Shown here piece by piece: positions 41,552 through 48,876 of a DNA stretch of 64,000 bases (the first letter of the stretch is position 1; each line of letters opens with the position of its first letter). Source of the DNA: Streptomyces sp. PCS3-D2 (GTDB lineage Bacteria > Actinomycetota > Actinomycetes > Streptomycetales > Streptomycetaceae). The notes beneath the pieces are model-generated. The model worked only from the letters and a program-made list of their open reading frames with translations, did not search any database and was not told the DNA's origin. The DNA is taken from the NCBI RefSeq assembly GCF_000612545.2, contig NZ_CP097800.1:4278501-4342500 (forward strand). The letters are read 5' to 3'. The translations under genes were made by a program, and so were the position numbers.

Positions 41552-41566
41552 CTGACGTACCGTCAG
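41552..41566. promoter_or_regulatory. Operator F of the CTGACG-N3-CGTCAG family
   Basis: CTGACGTACCGTCAG has perfect 6-base arms. It lies between the divergent monooxygenase and DoxX genes, 30 bases before the DoxX ATG. Confidence 0.8.
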
Positions 41567-41595
41567 ATCCAAGGGTGAGAGGGGTGGGGCTGCCG

Positions 41596-42048
41596 ATGCA
41601 GACCGTCTGGCTCAGTGGGGCCGAGTGGCTCGCCGTCCTCCGGATAGGCCTCGGCCTGTGGTGGCTGGAGAGCTGGCGGCACAAGGACAAGAAGGGCTGG
41701 TTCGAACGCGGTACCGGCATTGCGTGGGCCGCCGACGTCGCAGACAAGCACCGCTGGACCTTCGTCAGGGGCGGCTTTCAGCGGGTCGTCGCGCCACGGC
41801 CGAAGCTGATGGCGTACCTCGTCGTCTCCGCTGAACTCGCCCTCGGGCTGGGCCTGGTGTTCGGCTTCCTGACCCCGGTCGCGCTGGCCGGCGGACTGCT
41901 GTTGAACCTCCTCTACCTGGTCCTGATGATCCACGACTGGGCCGAGCAGGGGCAGAACGCGATGATGGCGCTCATCTCGCTCGTCGCACTCCTCGCCCTG
42001 TCGTGGCAGACCTGGTCCCTCGACGCGGCGATCGGGCTGTTCCTGTGA
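41596..42048 (+). CDS. DoxX-family membrane protein
   Basis: The 150-residue protein has about four hydrophobic helices: LAVLRIGLGLWWLESW, MAYLVVSAELALGLGLVFGFL, VALAGGLLLNLLYLVLMI, and MMALISLVALLALSW. This pattern fits the DoxX/thiosulfate:quinone oxidoreductase-like family; in catabolic clusters its role is usually unknown. The ATG at 41596 follows GGGGTGGGG; an in-frame GTG at 41575 adds seven residues. The stop overlaps the DUF35 gene start (GTGA). Confidence 0.8.
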   Translation: MQTVWLSGAEWLAVLRIGLGLWWLESWRHKDKKGWFERGTGIAWAADVADKHRWTFVRGGFQRVVAPRPKLMAYLVVSAELALGLGLVFGFLTPVALAGGLLLNLLYLVLMIHDWAEQGQNAMMALISLVALLALSWQTWSLDAAIGLFL

Positions 42049-42572
42049 GCGGCACTGGCGGCACCAGCAGCACCAGTGGGACGGGTGGGACCGGCAGGGC
42101 GGCCGGGACCGGCGGCGCCGTGCGCCACGACCTGCCCGAGATCGACGACTTCACCCGCCCCTACTGGCACGCGGCCGGGCAGGGCCGGCTCCTGCTGCGC
42201 CGGTGCCGCGACTGCGGACGGGCCCACCACTACCCGCGCGAGTTCTGCCCCCACTGCTGGGCCGGAGAAGACAGGGTGGCCTGGGAGACCGCGAGCGGCC
42301 GGGCCACCCTCTACACGTGGTCGGTGATCCACCGCAACGACCTCCCTCCGTTCGGCACGCGCGTCCCCTACACGGCGGCCGTCGTCGACCTGGCCGAAGG
42401 CCCGCGGATGATGACCGAGGTGGTCGACTGCGAGGCGGCCGACCTGCGCATCGGCATGCCCCTGACGGTCACCTTCCGCGAGGCGGCGGACGGGGTGCGG
42501 GTCGCGGTCTTCCGGCCCGCTCAGGGCCAGAGCAGCTCGCGCGCCCAGGAGCCGCCCGCCGTGCGCCGGTAG
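42045..42572 (+). CDS. Zn-ribbon/OB-fold protein (DUF35 family)
   Basis: The 175-residue protein has a Gly/Thr-rich N-terminus, a rubredoxin-like zinc ribbon (C-x2-C-x10-C-x2-C in CRDCGRAHHYPREFCPHC) and an OB-fold (TLYTWSVIHRNDLPPF to VAVFRP). DUF35 proteins partner thiolase-like lipid-transfer proteins; in cholesterol catabolism the ChsH2 C-terminal domain with Ltp2 performs retro-aldol cleavage. A thiolase-like gene lies at 43762-44955 under a sister operator, a plausible partner. The 3' end overlaps the convergent oxidase gene by 52 bases. Confidence 0.87.
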   Translation: MSGTGGTSSTSGTGGTGRAAGTGGAVRHDLPEIDDFTRPYWHAAGQGRLLLRRCRDCGRAHHYPREFCPHCWAGEDRVAWETASGRATLYTWSVIHRNDLPPFGTRVPYTAAVVDLAEGPRMMTEVVDCEAADLRIGMPLTVTFREAADGVRVAVFRPAQGQSSSRAQEPPAVRR

Positions 42573-43234
42573 CGCAGACGGATGTGCCTGCGGGCCGCGT
42601 CGCCCTGGAAGAACTCCACCTCGACGGGGGCCAGTACGTACCGCGTCCAGGTCGGAGCCGGCGCGTCCGGCTCCGATCCGGCCCGCTCCCAGGCGGCCGT
42701 CGAGGCCCGTACCAGCTCCTCCACGGACCCCAACACCTCGCTCTGCCGCCCCGTGAGCGCCGCCGCGAGCGCGCCGCGCGAACGGACCGCCAGGTCCGCC
42801 CGGCTCTCCTCCGGGCCGCATGCGGTGACCTCGCCCCGCACCCGGACCTGTCGGCCCACCGACGGCCAGTAGAAACCGAGCGCGGCCTCCGGACGCGCCG
42901 CCAACTGCACGCCCTTGGCGCTCGTGGCGTGCGAGGCGAAGTGCCAGCCCCGCGCATCGACGTCGTGCAGCATCAGCGTCCGTAGGTCGGGCCGCCCCTC
43001 GCCGTCCACCGTGGCCAGGCTCATCGTGTGCGGCTCCGGCTGCCCGGCCCGAGCGGCGTGCACGAACCACTCCCGGAACAGCGCCACCGGCTCGCCCGGC
43101 GCCGCCGCGGTGTCGAACCCGGGGAGCGGGGAGTCCCACACGCGCAGGGCGTGCAGGACGGTACGGAACTCCTCCCCGCCGACCGCGCGGCCCGCCTCGT
43201 CACCACTCTTGTCACTGGCTGCGTTGCTGCTCAT
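42521..43234 (-). CDS. Pyridoxamine 5'-phosphate oxidase-like flavoprotein
   Basis: The 237-residue protein shows the PNPOx split-barrel: MSLATVDGEGRPDLRTLMLHDVDARGWHFASHATSAKGVQLAARPEAALGFYW, RQVRVRGEVTACG, and a C-terminal EFFQGDAARRHIRLRYRR. It diverges from true PdxH (RLHDR is replaced by RRHIRLRY), so it may oxidise another substrate, as PhzG relatives do. It is convergent with the DUF35 gene and overlaps it by 52 bases. No operator precedes it, so it is probably not part of the catabolic regulon. Confidence 0.83.
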   Translation of the reverse strand: MSSNAASDKSGDEAGRAVGGEEFRTVLHALRVWDSPLPGFDTAAAPGEPVALFREWFVHAARAGQPEPHTMSLATVDGEGRPDLRTLMLHDVDARGWHFASHATSAKGVQLAARPEAALGFYWPSVGRQVRVRGEVTACGPEESRADLAVRSRGALAAALTGRQSEVLGSVEELVRASTAAWERAGSEPDAPAPTWTRYVLAPVEVEFFQGDAARRHIRLRYRRTAGGSWARELLWP

Positions 43235-43438
43235 GGCGCCCAGGCTAAGCGCGACCGGACCCCGGGACGGTGCGGTCACGCGGTCCGGCCGAAGCGGGCG
43301 GTGCGCCGGTCGGGGGTCGATCCCGGAGGGGCCGGGCGTGCGGCCGCGCCCGTGACGCAGGTCACGTCGGATCGGCGCTCTGTTTCCGCTCCGCCGACGG
43401 TCGTACCTACGACGGCACCGCAACGAAGGAGACACGTC

Positions 43439-43645
43439 ATGGCCGACACCGCGAAGGGCCCCGCCAGCTACTTCCCGTCGATCGAGAAGAAGTACGGCCG
43501 ACCGATCGCCGAGTGGAAGGACCTCATCAGGTCCTCGCCGCTGACCAGGCACATGGAGCTCGTCTCCTGGCTCAAGACGGAGCACGGCCTGGGCCACGGC
43601 CACGCCAACGCCCTCGTGGCCGACACGCTGGCGGAGGGCAGGTAG
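43439..43645 (+). CDS. Small DUF4287-domain protein
   Basis: The 68-residue protein (MADTAKGPASYFPSIEKKYGRPIAEW) is a complete DUF4287 domain, helical, with the conserved HGLGHGHANALVA segment. It is preceded by GAAGGAGACACGTC, a strong ribosome binding site. Function unknown; it stands alone between a divergent flavoprotein gene and a convergent thiolase-like gene. Confidence 0.85.
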   Translation: MADTAKGPASYFPSIEKKYGRPIAEWKDLIRSSPLTRHMELVSWLKTEHGLGHGHANALVADTLAEGR

Positions 43646-43761
43646 AAGCCCCGGGCGGCTTCGGGAGCGCATCCCGCGGGGCGGGGGCTTGCGGGAGGTG
43701 GGGCGGGGGCTTCGGTGGGCGGTGTTGCGCTGGGGCGGTGGTCAGGGACCGGTCGTGTCCC

Positions 43762-44955
43762 CTACTCCCGCCCCAGCAGTACCGTGCCCGAGGAGCAGAA
43801 CCAGCCGCCCGTGCCCGACGTCAGGGCGACTTCGGGGAGGCGGCCGCCGGGTTTGGTGACCTGCCCGGCTCCGGCCTCGCCGCGTAGTTGGCGGACGGCC
43901 TCGACCAGGAGGAACAGGCCCCGCATGCCCGGGTGACAGGCCGAGAGGCCGCCCCCGTCCGTGTTGACCGGGAGCTCCCCGTCGCGCAGCAGGCGGCCTT
44001 TCTCCACGAAGGCCCCGCCGTCGCCCTTCGGGCAGAAGCCGAGGTCCTCCAGGGTCACCAGGGTCATGTAGGTGAAGGCGTCGTAGATCTCCGCGAGGTC
44101 CACGTCCGCGGGTGTGAGCCCCGCCCGCTCGAAGGCGATACGGCCCGAGACGGCGGCGGGGGACACGGTGAAGTCCTCCCACTCCGACATGGTGGTGTGG
44201 GAGACGGAGGTGCCCGCCCCCAGGATCCACACCGGTGCCTTCGCGGTGTCGGGTACGTGGTCCTCCGAGGTCAGGAGCACCGCGCAGCCGCCGTCCGAGC
44301 GGATGCAGCAGTGCAGCTTGGTGAAGGGGTCGGCGATCATCTCGCCGGACAGGACGTCGTCGACGGTGATCGGGTCGCGGAACATCGCGTCGGGGTTGGT
44401 CGCCGCGTTCGCCCGGGCCTGGACGGCGACCGAGGCGAGCTGTTCCAGGGTCGTTCCGTACTGGTGCATGTGGCGGCGGGCGGCCATGGCGTACTTGGAG
44501 ATCAGGGTGTGGCCGTACGGGACCTCGAACTGCTGCGGTCCCCGCGCCCCGAAGGAGAGGTTCGAGGTGCGGCGCCGGGCCTTGATGTCGGCGCGGGCCG
44601 TGGAGCCGTAGACCAGTAGGACGGTGTCGGCGTGGCCGGCGGCGATCGCGTCCGCCGCGTGCGCGGCCATGACCTCCCAGGTCGAGCCGCCCACGGAGGT
44701 GGAGTCGACCCAGGTGGGGCGCAGGCCGAGGTACTCGGCCACCTCGACCGGGGCGAGCGTGCCGAGGCCGGCCGAGGCGAAGCCGTCGACGGCGGAGCGG
44801 TCGAGGCCTGAGTCGGCCAGGGCGCGCCGGGCGGCCTGTGCGTGCAGGGCGTAGGGGGTGGGGCCGTCCACCCGGCCGCAGTCCGAGAGGGCGACGCCGA
44901 CCACCGCGACCCGTCGGCGGGGCCGGAGGGCGGTTCCAGGTGTGAGTCCAGACAT
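43762..44955 (-). CDS. Thiolase-like / lipid-transfer protein
   Basis: The 397-residue protein has the thiolase fold of SCP-x/Ltp relatives: AAVGV-like start (RRVAVVGVALSDCG), SVGGSTWEVMAAHAADAI, EIYDAFTYMTLVTLEDLGFC, LPVNTDGGGLSACHPGM. The nucleophilic Cys of true thiolases is not present at the usual site (SVGGST here), as in Ltp2-like retro-aldolases. Operator G begins 16 bases before the ATG; a longer frame would overlap the operator, so I chose 44955. It likely pairs with a DUF35 protein, here at 42045-42572. Confidence 0.82.
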   Translation of the reverse strand: MSGLTPGTALRPRRRVAVVGVALSDCGRVDGPTPYALHAQAARRALADSGLDRSAVDGFASAGLGTLAPVEVAEYLGLRPTWVDSTSVGGSTWEVMAAHAADAIAAGHADTVLLVYGSTARADIKARRRTSNLSFGARGPQQFEVPYGHTLISKYAMAARRHMHQYGTTLEQLASVAVQARANAATNPDAMFRDPITVDDVLSGEMIADPFTKLHCCIRSDGGCAVLLTSEDHVPDTAKAPVWILGAGTSVSHTTMSEWEDFTVSPAAVSGRIAFERAGLTPADVDLAEIYDAFTYMTLVTLEDLGFCPKGDGGAFVEKGRLLRDGELPVNTDGGGLSACHPGMRGLFLLVEAVRQLRGEAGAGQVTKPGGRLPEVALTSGTGGWFCSSGTVLLGRE

Positions 44956-44970
44956 GCGAGAACGGTACAT

Positions 44971-44985
44971 CTGACGTATCGTCAG
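44971..44985. promoter_or_regulatory. Operator G of the CTGACG-N3-CGTCAG family
   Basis: CTGACGTATCGTCAG has perfect arms. It lies 16 bases upstream of the thiolase-like gene ATG on the minus strand. Confidence 0.8.
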
Positions 44986-45087
44986 ATACCAGCCCCCGCC
45001 GGCTCCACGGGGCCCGCCGCCCACCTTCCCCCGCCCCGGCAAGCCGGGCTCGCCGCCCCCTGTGCATCTGCCGCCCGGCGCCCTAAC

Positions 45088-45102
45088 ATGACGGCCCGTC
45101 AG
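45088..45102. promoter_or_regulatory. Operator H of the CTGACG-N3-CGTCAG family
   Basis: ATGACGGCCCGTCAG lies 21 bases before the dehydrogenase ATG at 45123. The inner 5-base arms are perfect; only the outermost base differs. Confidence 0.75.
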
Positions 45103-45122
45103 ATACGGGGAGGAGCCCGACG

Positions 45123-46376
45123 ATGGATGCCGCCTTCACCGCGGAGCAGGACGAGATACGGCGTACCCTGCGCGAGATCCTGGGCAAACGCTGCGGACCC
45201 GGCGAGGTCAAGGCCGCCGTCCGCACCACCGCCGGCTATGACGGCGACCTGTGGCAGCAGCTTTCCCGGCAGCTCGGCCTGCCGGGCATCGCCGTCGCCG
45301 AGGAGTACGGCGGGGCCGGCTGCGGTCCGGCCGACCTGGCCCTGGCCTGCGAGGAGACCGGACGGGCACTGCTCCCCTCGCCGCTGCTGGCCACCGCCGT
45401 GCTGTGCGCGCCCCTGATCGCCGCGCTCGGCAGCGGCGCCCAGCGTTCGGCGCTGCTCCCGGCGCTGGCCTCGGGCGGGCTGACCGCCGCGCTCGCCGTA
45501 CCGGGTCCGGCGCTGGCCACCGCCCTCGCGCTGACCGGAGAGGACGCCGCGGGCCACTGGTGCGGCGGCGGCCGGGCCGGCGGGGTCCAGGCCCGCGCCG
45601 GCGCCGTCGGTGAGGGCTGGCGGTTGTACGGGGAAGTCGCCCAGGTGCTCGACGGGCACAGTGCCCCGCTGCTCCTGGTCGCCGCCCACGCCGGCGGGTT
45701 CGCGCTCGGCCGCACCCTGCTGTTCCTGGTACGGGAGGATGCGCCCGGCCTCGTGCGGTCCCGGCAGGCCGTGCTCGACGAGACCCGTCCGCAGGCCCGG
45801 ATCCAGCTGCGGGACGTTCCGGCGGAGTTGATCGGCGAGCGGGGGCGGGACGCCGACGTGCTCGGGGCCCTCGCCGCGACCGGGCGCACCGCCTCCGCCG
45901 TGCTGGCCGCCGAGGCGGTCGGGGCGGCCGGCCGGGCGCTCGCGCGCACCGTGGAGTACGTGCGCGAGCGCGAGCAGTTCGGTCGGACGATCGGCTCCTT
46001 CCAGGCCGTCAAGCACCGGCTCGCCGACCTGTACGTGCAGGTGCAGGCGGCCCGCTCGGCGGCCTACTACGCCGCCTGGGACCCGGACCAGGGCGGCCTC
46101 GCGCTCGCCCAGGCCCTGGAGGCGCTCAGGGCGGCGGCGGGGGAGGCGATCCAGCTGCACGGCGGCATCGGCTTCACCTGGGAGCACGACGCGCACCTCT
46201 ACTTCAAGCGGGCGGCCTCCGACGAGCTGCTGTTCGGCCCGGTGCACCGGCTGCGCGCACACGCCGCGGACCGTGCGGGCCTGTTCGCGCCCGCACCGTC
46301 CACCGCGGCCGCCGTCGCGCCCGCCGTCGCGGCTCCCGAAGCGTCCCCGCCCGCACCGCAGAAGGTGGCCGTCTGA
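45123..46376 (+). CDS. Acyl-CoA dehydrogenase, small-subunit type
   Basis: The 417-residue protein has the N-terminal MDAAFTAEQDEIRRTLREIL, a Gly/Ala-rich middle domain, and the C-terminal REQFGRTIGSFQAVKHRLADLYVQVQAARSAAYYAA and IQLHGGIGFTWEHDAHLYFKRA of the FadE27/29-like partner class. The EGT catalytic Glu is absent. An Ala/Pro-rich tail of about 30 residues is unusual. The ATG follows GGGGAGGAGCCCGACG. It is coupled to the deazaflavin-type gene (TGATG). It may pair with the large-type dehydrogenase at 32642. Confidence 0.87.
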   Translation: MDAAFTAEQDEIRRTLREILGKRCGPGEVKAAVRTTAGYDGDLWQQLSRQLGLPGIAVAEEYGGAGCGPADLALACEETGRALLPSPLLATAVLCAPLIAALGSGAQRSALLPALASGGLTAALAVPGPALATALALTGEDAAGHWCGGGRAGGVQARAGAVGEGWRLYGEVAQVLDGHSAPLLLVAAHAGGFALGRTLLFLVREDAPGLVRSRQAVLDETRPQARIQLRDVPAELIGERGRDADVLGALAATGRTASAVLAAEAVGAAGRALARTVEYVREREQFGRTIGSFQAVKHRLADLYVQVQAARSAAYYAAWDPDQGGLALAQALEALRAAAGEAIQLHGGIGFTWEHDAHLYFKRAASDELLFGPVHRLRAHAADRAGLFAPAPSTAAAVAPAVAAPEASPPAPQKVAV

Positions 46377-46858
46377 TGGCTCGTGTGGCTCCCGGCGTCA
46401 AGCTGATGCAGAAGGTCTCCTCGACCGTGCTGTTCGCCAAGATCGCACCGCACTTCATTCCCGCCGTGGACAAGGCGGTGCACCGGCTCACTCGCGGCAG
46501 GGTCATGCTGAGCGCGCGGATGCTGCCGGGCGTGGTCCTCACCGCCAAGGGCGCCCGGAGCGGCGAACCGCGTACCACGCCCCTCGCGTGCATGCCGGAG
46601 GACGGCGGGACGAGCTGGATCCTCATCGGGTCCAACTTCGGCCGCACCGGGCACCCGGCATGGACCGGGAACCTGCTCAAACACCCTGATGCGGAAGTGA
46701 GTTGGCGCGGCAGGGACATAGCCGTACGGGCCCGGCTGCTGACGGGTGAGGAGCGCGCCGCGGTGTGGCGGGCGGTGCTGGGGTTCTGGCCGCCGTACGC
46801 GACGTACCAGGCACGCATCGAGCGTGAGATCCGGCTGTTCCGCCTGGAGCGTCGCTGA
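46376..46858 (+). CDS. Nitroreductase-family deazaflavin (F420)-dependent oxidoreductase
   Basis: The 160-residue protein has the DUF385/Ddn-type split-barrel: VVLTAKGARSGEPRTTPLACMPEDGGTSWILIGSNFGRTGHPAWTGNLLKHPDAEV, then a C-terminal WPPYATYQARIEREIRLFRLER. Members use coenzyme F420 to reduce double bonds or quinones; some bind FAD or FMN instead. The ATG overlaps the dehydrogenase stop. In this operon it may reduce an enone or enoyl intermediate. Confidence 0.85.
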   Translation: MARVAPGVKLMQKVSSTVLFAKIAPHFIPAVDKAVHRLTRGRVMLSARMLPGVVLTAKGARSGEPRTTPLACMPEDGGTSWILIGSNFGRTGHPAWTGNLLKHPDAEVSWRGRDIAVRARLLTGEERAAVWRAVLGFWPPYATYQARIEREIRLFRLERR

Positions 46859-46929
46859 TCCCGGGCGGATGGCGGCGTGGTGCCGACGCGGAGCCGGCCC
46901 GGGGCGGCGGACCCGGAGCGGGTCCGCCG

Positions 46930-47577
46930 TTACCTGGTCGGCTTCTTGCCCGTGATGCCGAGGTGGACGAGCAGGGCCAGGTTCGGCTTGAGTTCGGCCT
47001 GCTTGACGCCCCAGGTCTGGAAGCCCTTCTGGTGCGAGGCGACCGCGGCCAGCATCGCGACCAGCGAACCGGCCATCGCGGCGGGGCTGACGTCCTTGTC
47101 GACCTTGCCCTTGGCCTGGAGCTCCTTCACCGATTCCGTGAGGGAGTTGGTGACCGAGTTCAGGATCTTCATGCGGATCTTGTAGAACCGCTTGTCGCCC
47201 TCGGCCGCGCCGAGGTCGACCACACGCAGGATCGCGTCGTTGCGGCGCCAGAACTCCAGGAAGCCGTCGACGAGTTCCTCGGCGGCTGCCCACCCTGACT
47301 TGCCGACCCAGGTCCGGCCCTCGACGAGCGACGTCAACTGCGCGCCCTCGGCGGCCATGTGCTCGGCGATCTCCAGGACGGCGCCCTCGACGTCCGGGAA
47401 GTACTGGTAGAAGGTCGCGGGGGAGGTACCGGCCTTGCGGGCGACGTCGATCACCTTGACGTCGCGGTACGGCGAGGAGCTGAGCATCTCGCTGAGGCAG
47501 TCGAGCAGTTTCTGCCGCGTCGCCTGGCCGCGCCGGCCGGCGACACGCCCGTCGACGGTGCGTACTTGTCCTGTCAT
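46930..47577 (-). CDS. TetR-family regulator, candidate regulator of the CTGACG palindrome regulon
   Basis: The 215-residue protein has an N-terminal HTH (about residues 20-65: ATRQKLLDCLSEMLSSSPYRDVKVIDVARKAGTSPATFYQYFPDVEGAVLEIAEHM) and a helical ligand-binding domain. It is the only TetR gene inside the catabolic region. A degenerate copy of the regulon palindrome overlaps its own start codon (47571-47585), which suggests autorepression. The operator form, a 15-bp palindrome with TGACG half-sites, is what a TetR dimer would bind. By position it neighbours the VOC and afsK genes. Control of the regulon is inferred; ligand unknown (likely an acyl-CoA). Confidence 0.85.
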   Translation of the reverse strand: MTGQVRTVDGRVAGRRGQATRQKLLDCLSEMLSSSPYRDVKVIDVARKAGTSPATFYQYFPDVEGAVLEIAEHMAAEGAQLTSLVEGRTWVGKSGWAAAEELVDGFLEFWRRNDAILRVVDLGAAEGDKRFYKIRMKILNSVTNSLTESVKELQAKGKVDKDVSPAAMAGSLVAMLAAVASHQKGFQTWGVKQAELKPNLALLVHLGITGKKPTR

Positions 47578-47585
47578 GCCGTCAG
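47571..47585. promoter_or_regulatory. Degenerate operator K over the tetR start codon
   Basis: CTGTCATGCCGTCAG matches the family in the right arm and in CTG of the left arm, with two mismatches (positions 4 and 6). It covers the tetR ATG (47575-47577 on the minus strand). Confidence 0.45.
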
Positions 47586-47781
47586 CTTACCGAGGGGGGA
47601 TCGGCGCGCTATTCGGCCGCCTGCAAATGGGGTTACGGGCTCCCTGGCCTGGGCGGTGCGCGGTCCCGGGCGGCCGCGCAGGCGAATTCCGGCCGGATCC
47701 GCCCCGTGGGCGGCCCGTCGTCGCCGCCCGGTCGCTGTCCGGGCGTGTCGCCCCGTTCCGCGGGATTTCCCCCGAATAGTC

Positions 47782-47802
47782 TTATCAACAGGCTGTGGAC
47801 AA
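47782..47802. promoter_or_regulatory. Inverted pair of DnaA-box-like 9-mers
   Basis: TTATCAACA (47782-47790) and TGTGGACAA (47794-47802) are inverted with a 3-base gap. The second equals the complement of TTGTCCACA, the preferred Streptomyces DnaA box; the first differs by one base from TTATCCACA. They lie 72-92 bases before the VOC gene. Confidence 0.45.
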
Positions 47803-47873
47803 GTTTTCGGGCGGATCATGGCTGGGAGAAGTGGGAGGGTACACACCCCCGCAGAACGGAAGGAACCAGGCCC

Positions 47874-48668
47874 ATGGCCGCATTCGTGGAAGGCGCACCC
47901 TGCTGGGTGGACGCCTCGCTTCCGGACGTCGAGGCGGGCAAGCGGTTCTACGGTGAGCTCTTCGGGTGGACCTTCGCGGACAGCGCGGGGGCCGAATACG
48001 GCCACTACACGCAGGCCTACAGCCAGGGCCGCAACGTTGCGGCCCTCGCCCCCAAGCCCGACGGCCGGATGCCGACGGTCTGGGGCGTCTATCTCTACAC
48101 CGCCGACGCCTACGCCTGCGCCCAGCGCATCCGCGCCGCCGGCGGCCAGATGGTGATGGACCCGATGCCGGTCGGCCCGTACGGCACGGCCGCGATGGCC
48201 GCCGACCCCGGCGGGGCCGTCTTCGGACTGTGGCAGCCCGGCACCCACCACGGCTTCGAGGCCCAGCAGGAGCCCTTCACGTACTGCTGGAGCGAGGTCT
48301 ACACACGGGCGCGCGACGCCGTGGACGTCTTCTACGCGAAGGTCTTCGGCTACGTGCCGCAGGACCAGGACGACGCCGGAGTCGAGTACCGCATCTGGTC
48401 GCCGCCGGGCAAGGCGCCCGGCACCGACACCGCCGTCCTCGGGCGCAGCCTGATCACGGACGCCTTCCCGGAGATCATGCCGGCGCACTTCCTCGTCTAC
48501 TTCGCCGTCCCGGACTGCGACCGGTCCGTGGCCACGGTGCAGCGGCTCGGCGGCCGGGTCACCGCGGACCCGTTCGACACCCCCTACGGCCGGATCGCGG
48601 TCGTCGCGGACAATCAGGGAGCGGTCTTCGGGCTCCTGTCGCAGCCCCGCGCCGAGGCGGACGCGTAG
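47874..48668 (+). CDS. kbpA: VOC-fold protein directly before afsK (KbpA candidate)
   Basis: The 264-residue protein has two VOC domains (about residues 5-120 and 140-262; [23 protein letters not shown] start, [13 protein letters not shown] and NQGAVFGLL ends). In S. coelicolor the ORF just upstream of afsK encodes KbpA, about 252 residues, which binds AfsK and inhibits its autophosphorylation. Position and size match here; I cannot confirm sequence identity from memory. The ATG follows GGAAGGAACCAGG. An inverted DnaA-box-like pair lies in its promoter. Confidence 0.68.
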   Translation: MAAFVEGAPCWVDASLPDVEAGKRFYGELFGWTFADSAGAEYGHYTQAYSQGRNVAALAPKPDGRMPTVWGVYLYTADAYACAQRIRAAGGQMVMDPMPVGPYGTAAMAADPGGAVFGLWQPGTHHGFEAQQEPFTYCWSEVYTRARDAVDVFYAKVFGYVPQDQDDAGVEYRIWSPPGKAPGTDTAVLGRSLITDAFPEIMPAHFLVYFAVPDCDRSVATVQRLGGRVTADPFDTPYGRIAVVADNQGAVFGLLSQPRAEADA

Positions 48669-48876
48669 GCGCCGCGGACGGATCGCCGGACGGATCGCCG
48701 GGCAGATCACACCGGGCTGCTCGCCGTGCCGGGGCCGGACCCCGTTCGGGCCTGACAGAATCGGGGTTGCGCGACCCGGGCTGCGCCCCGGGATGAGACG
48801 CTGCACCGGGCAGGGCGCTGTGCCGGTGGGAGCGGGCCCGGTGCGTGGCCCGTACGGGGAGGTGTGGAGGCGAGTG

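Noticed and set aside
47782-47802. Replication origin suggested by DnaA-box-like sequences
   Set aside because: Only two boxes are seen, with no dnaA or dnaN nearby; Streptomyces oriC has many boxes. Kept only as a possible regulatory site.
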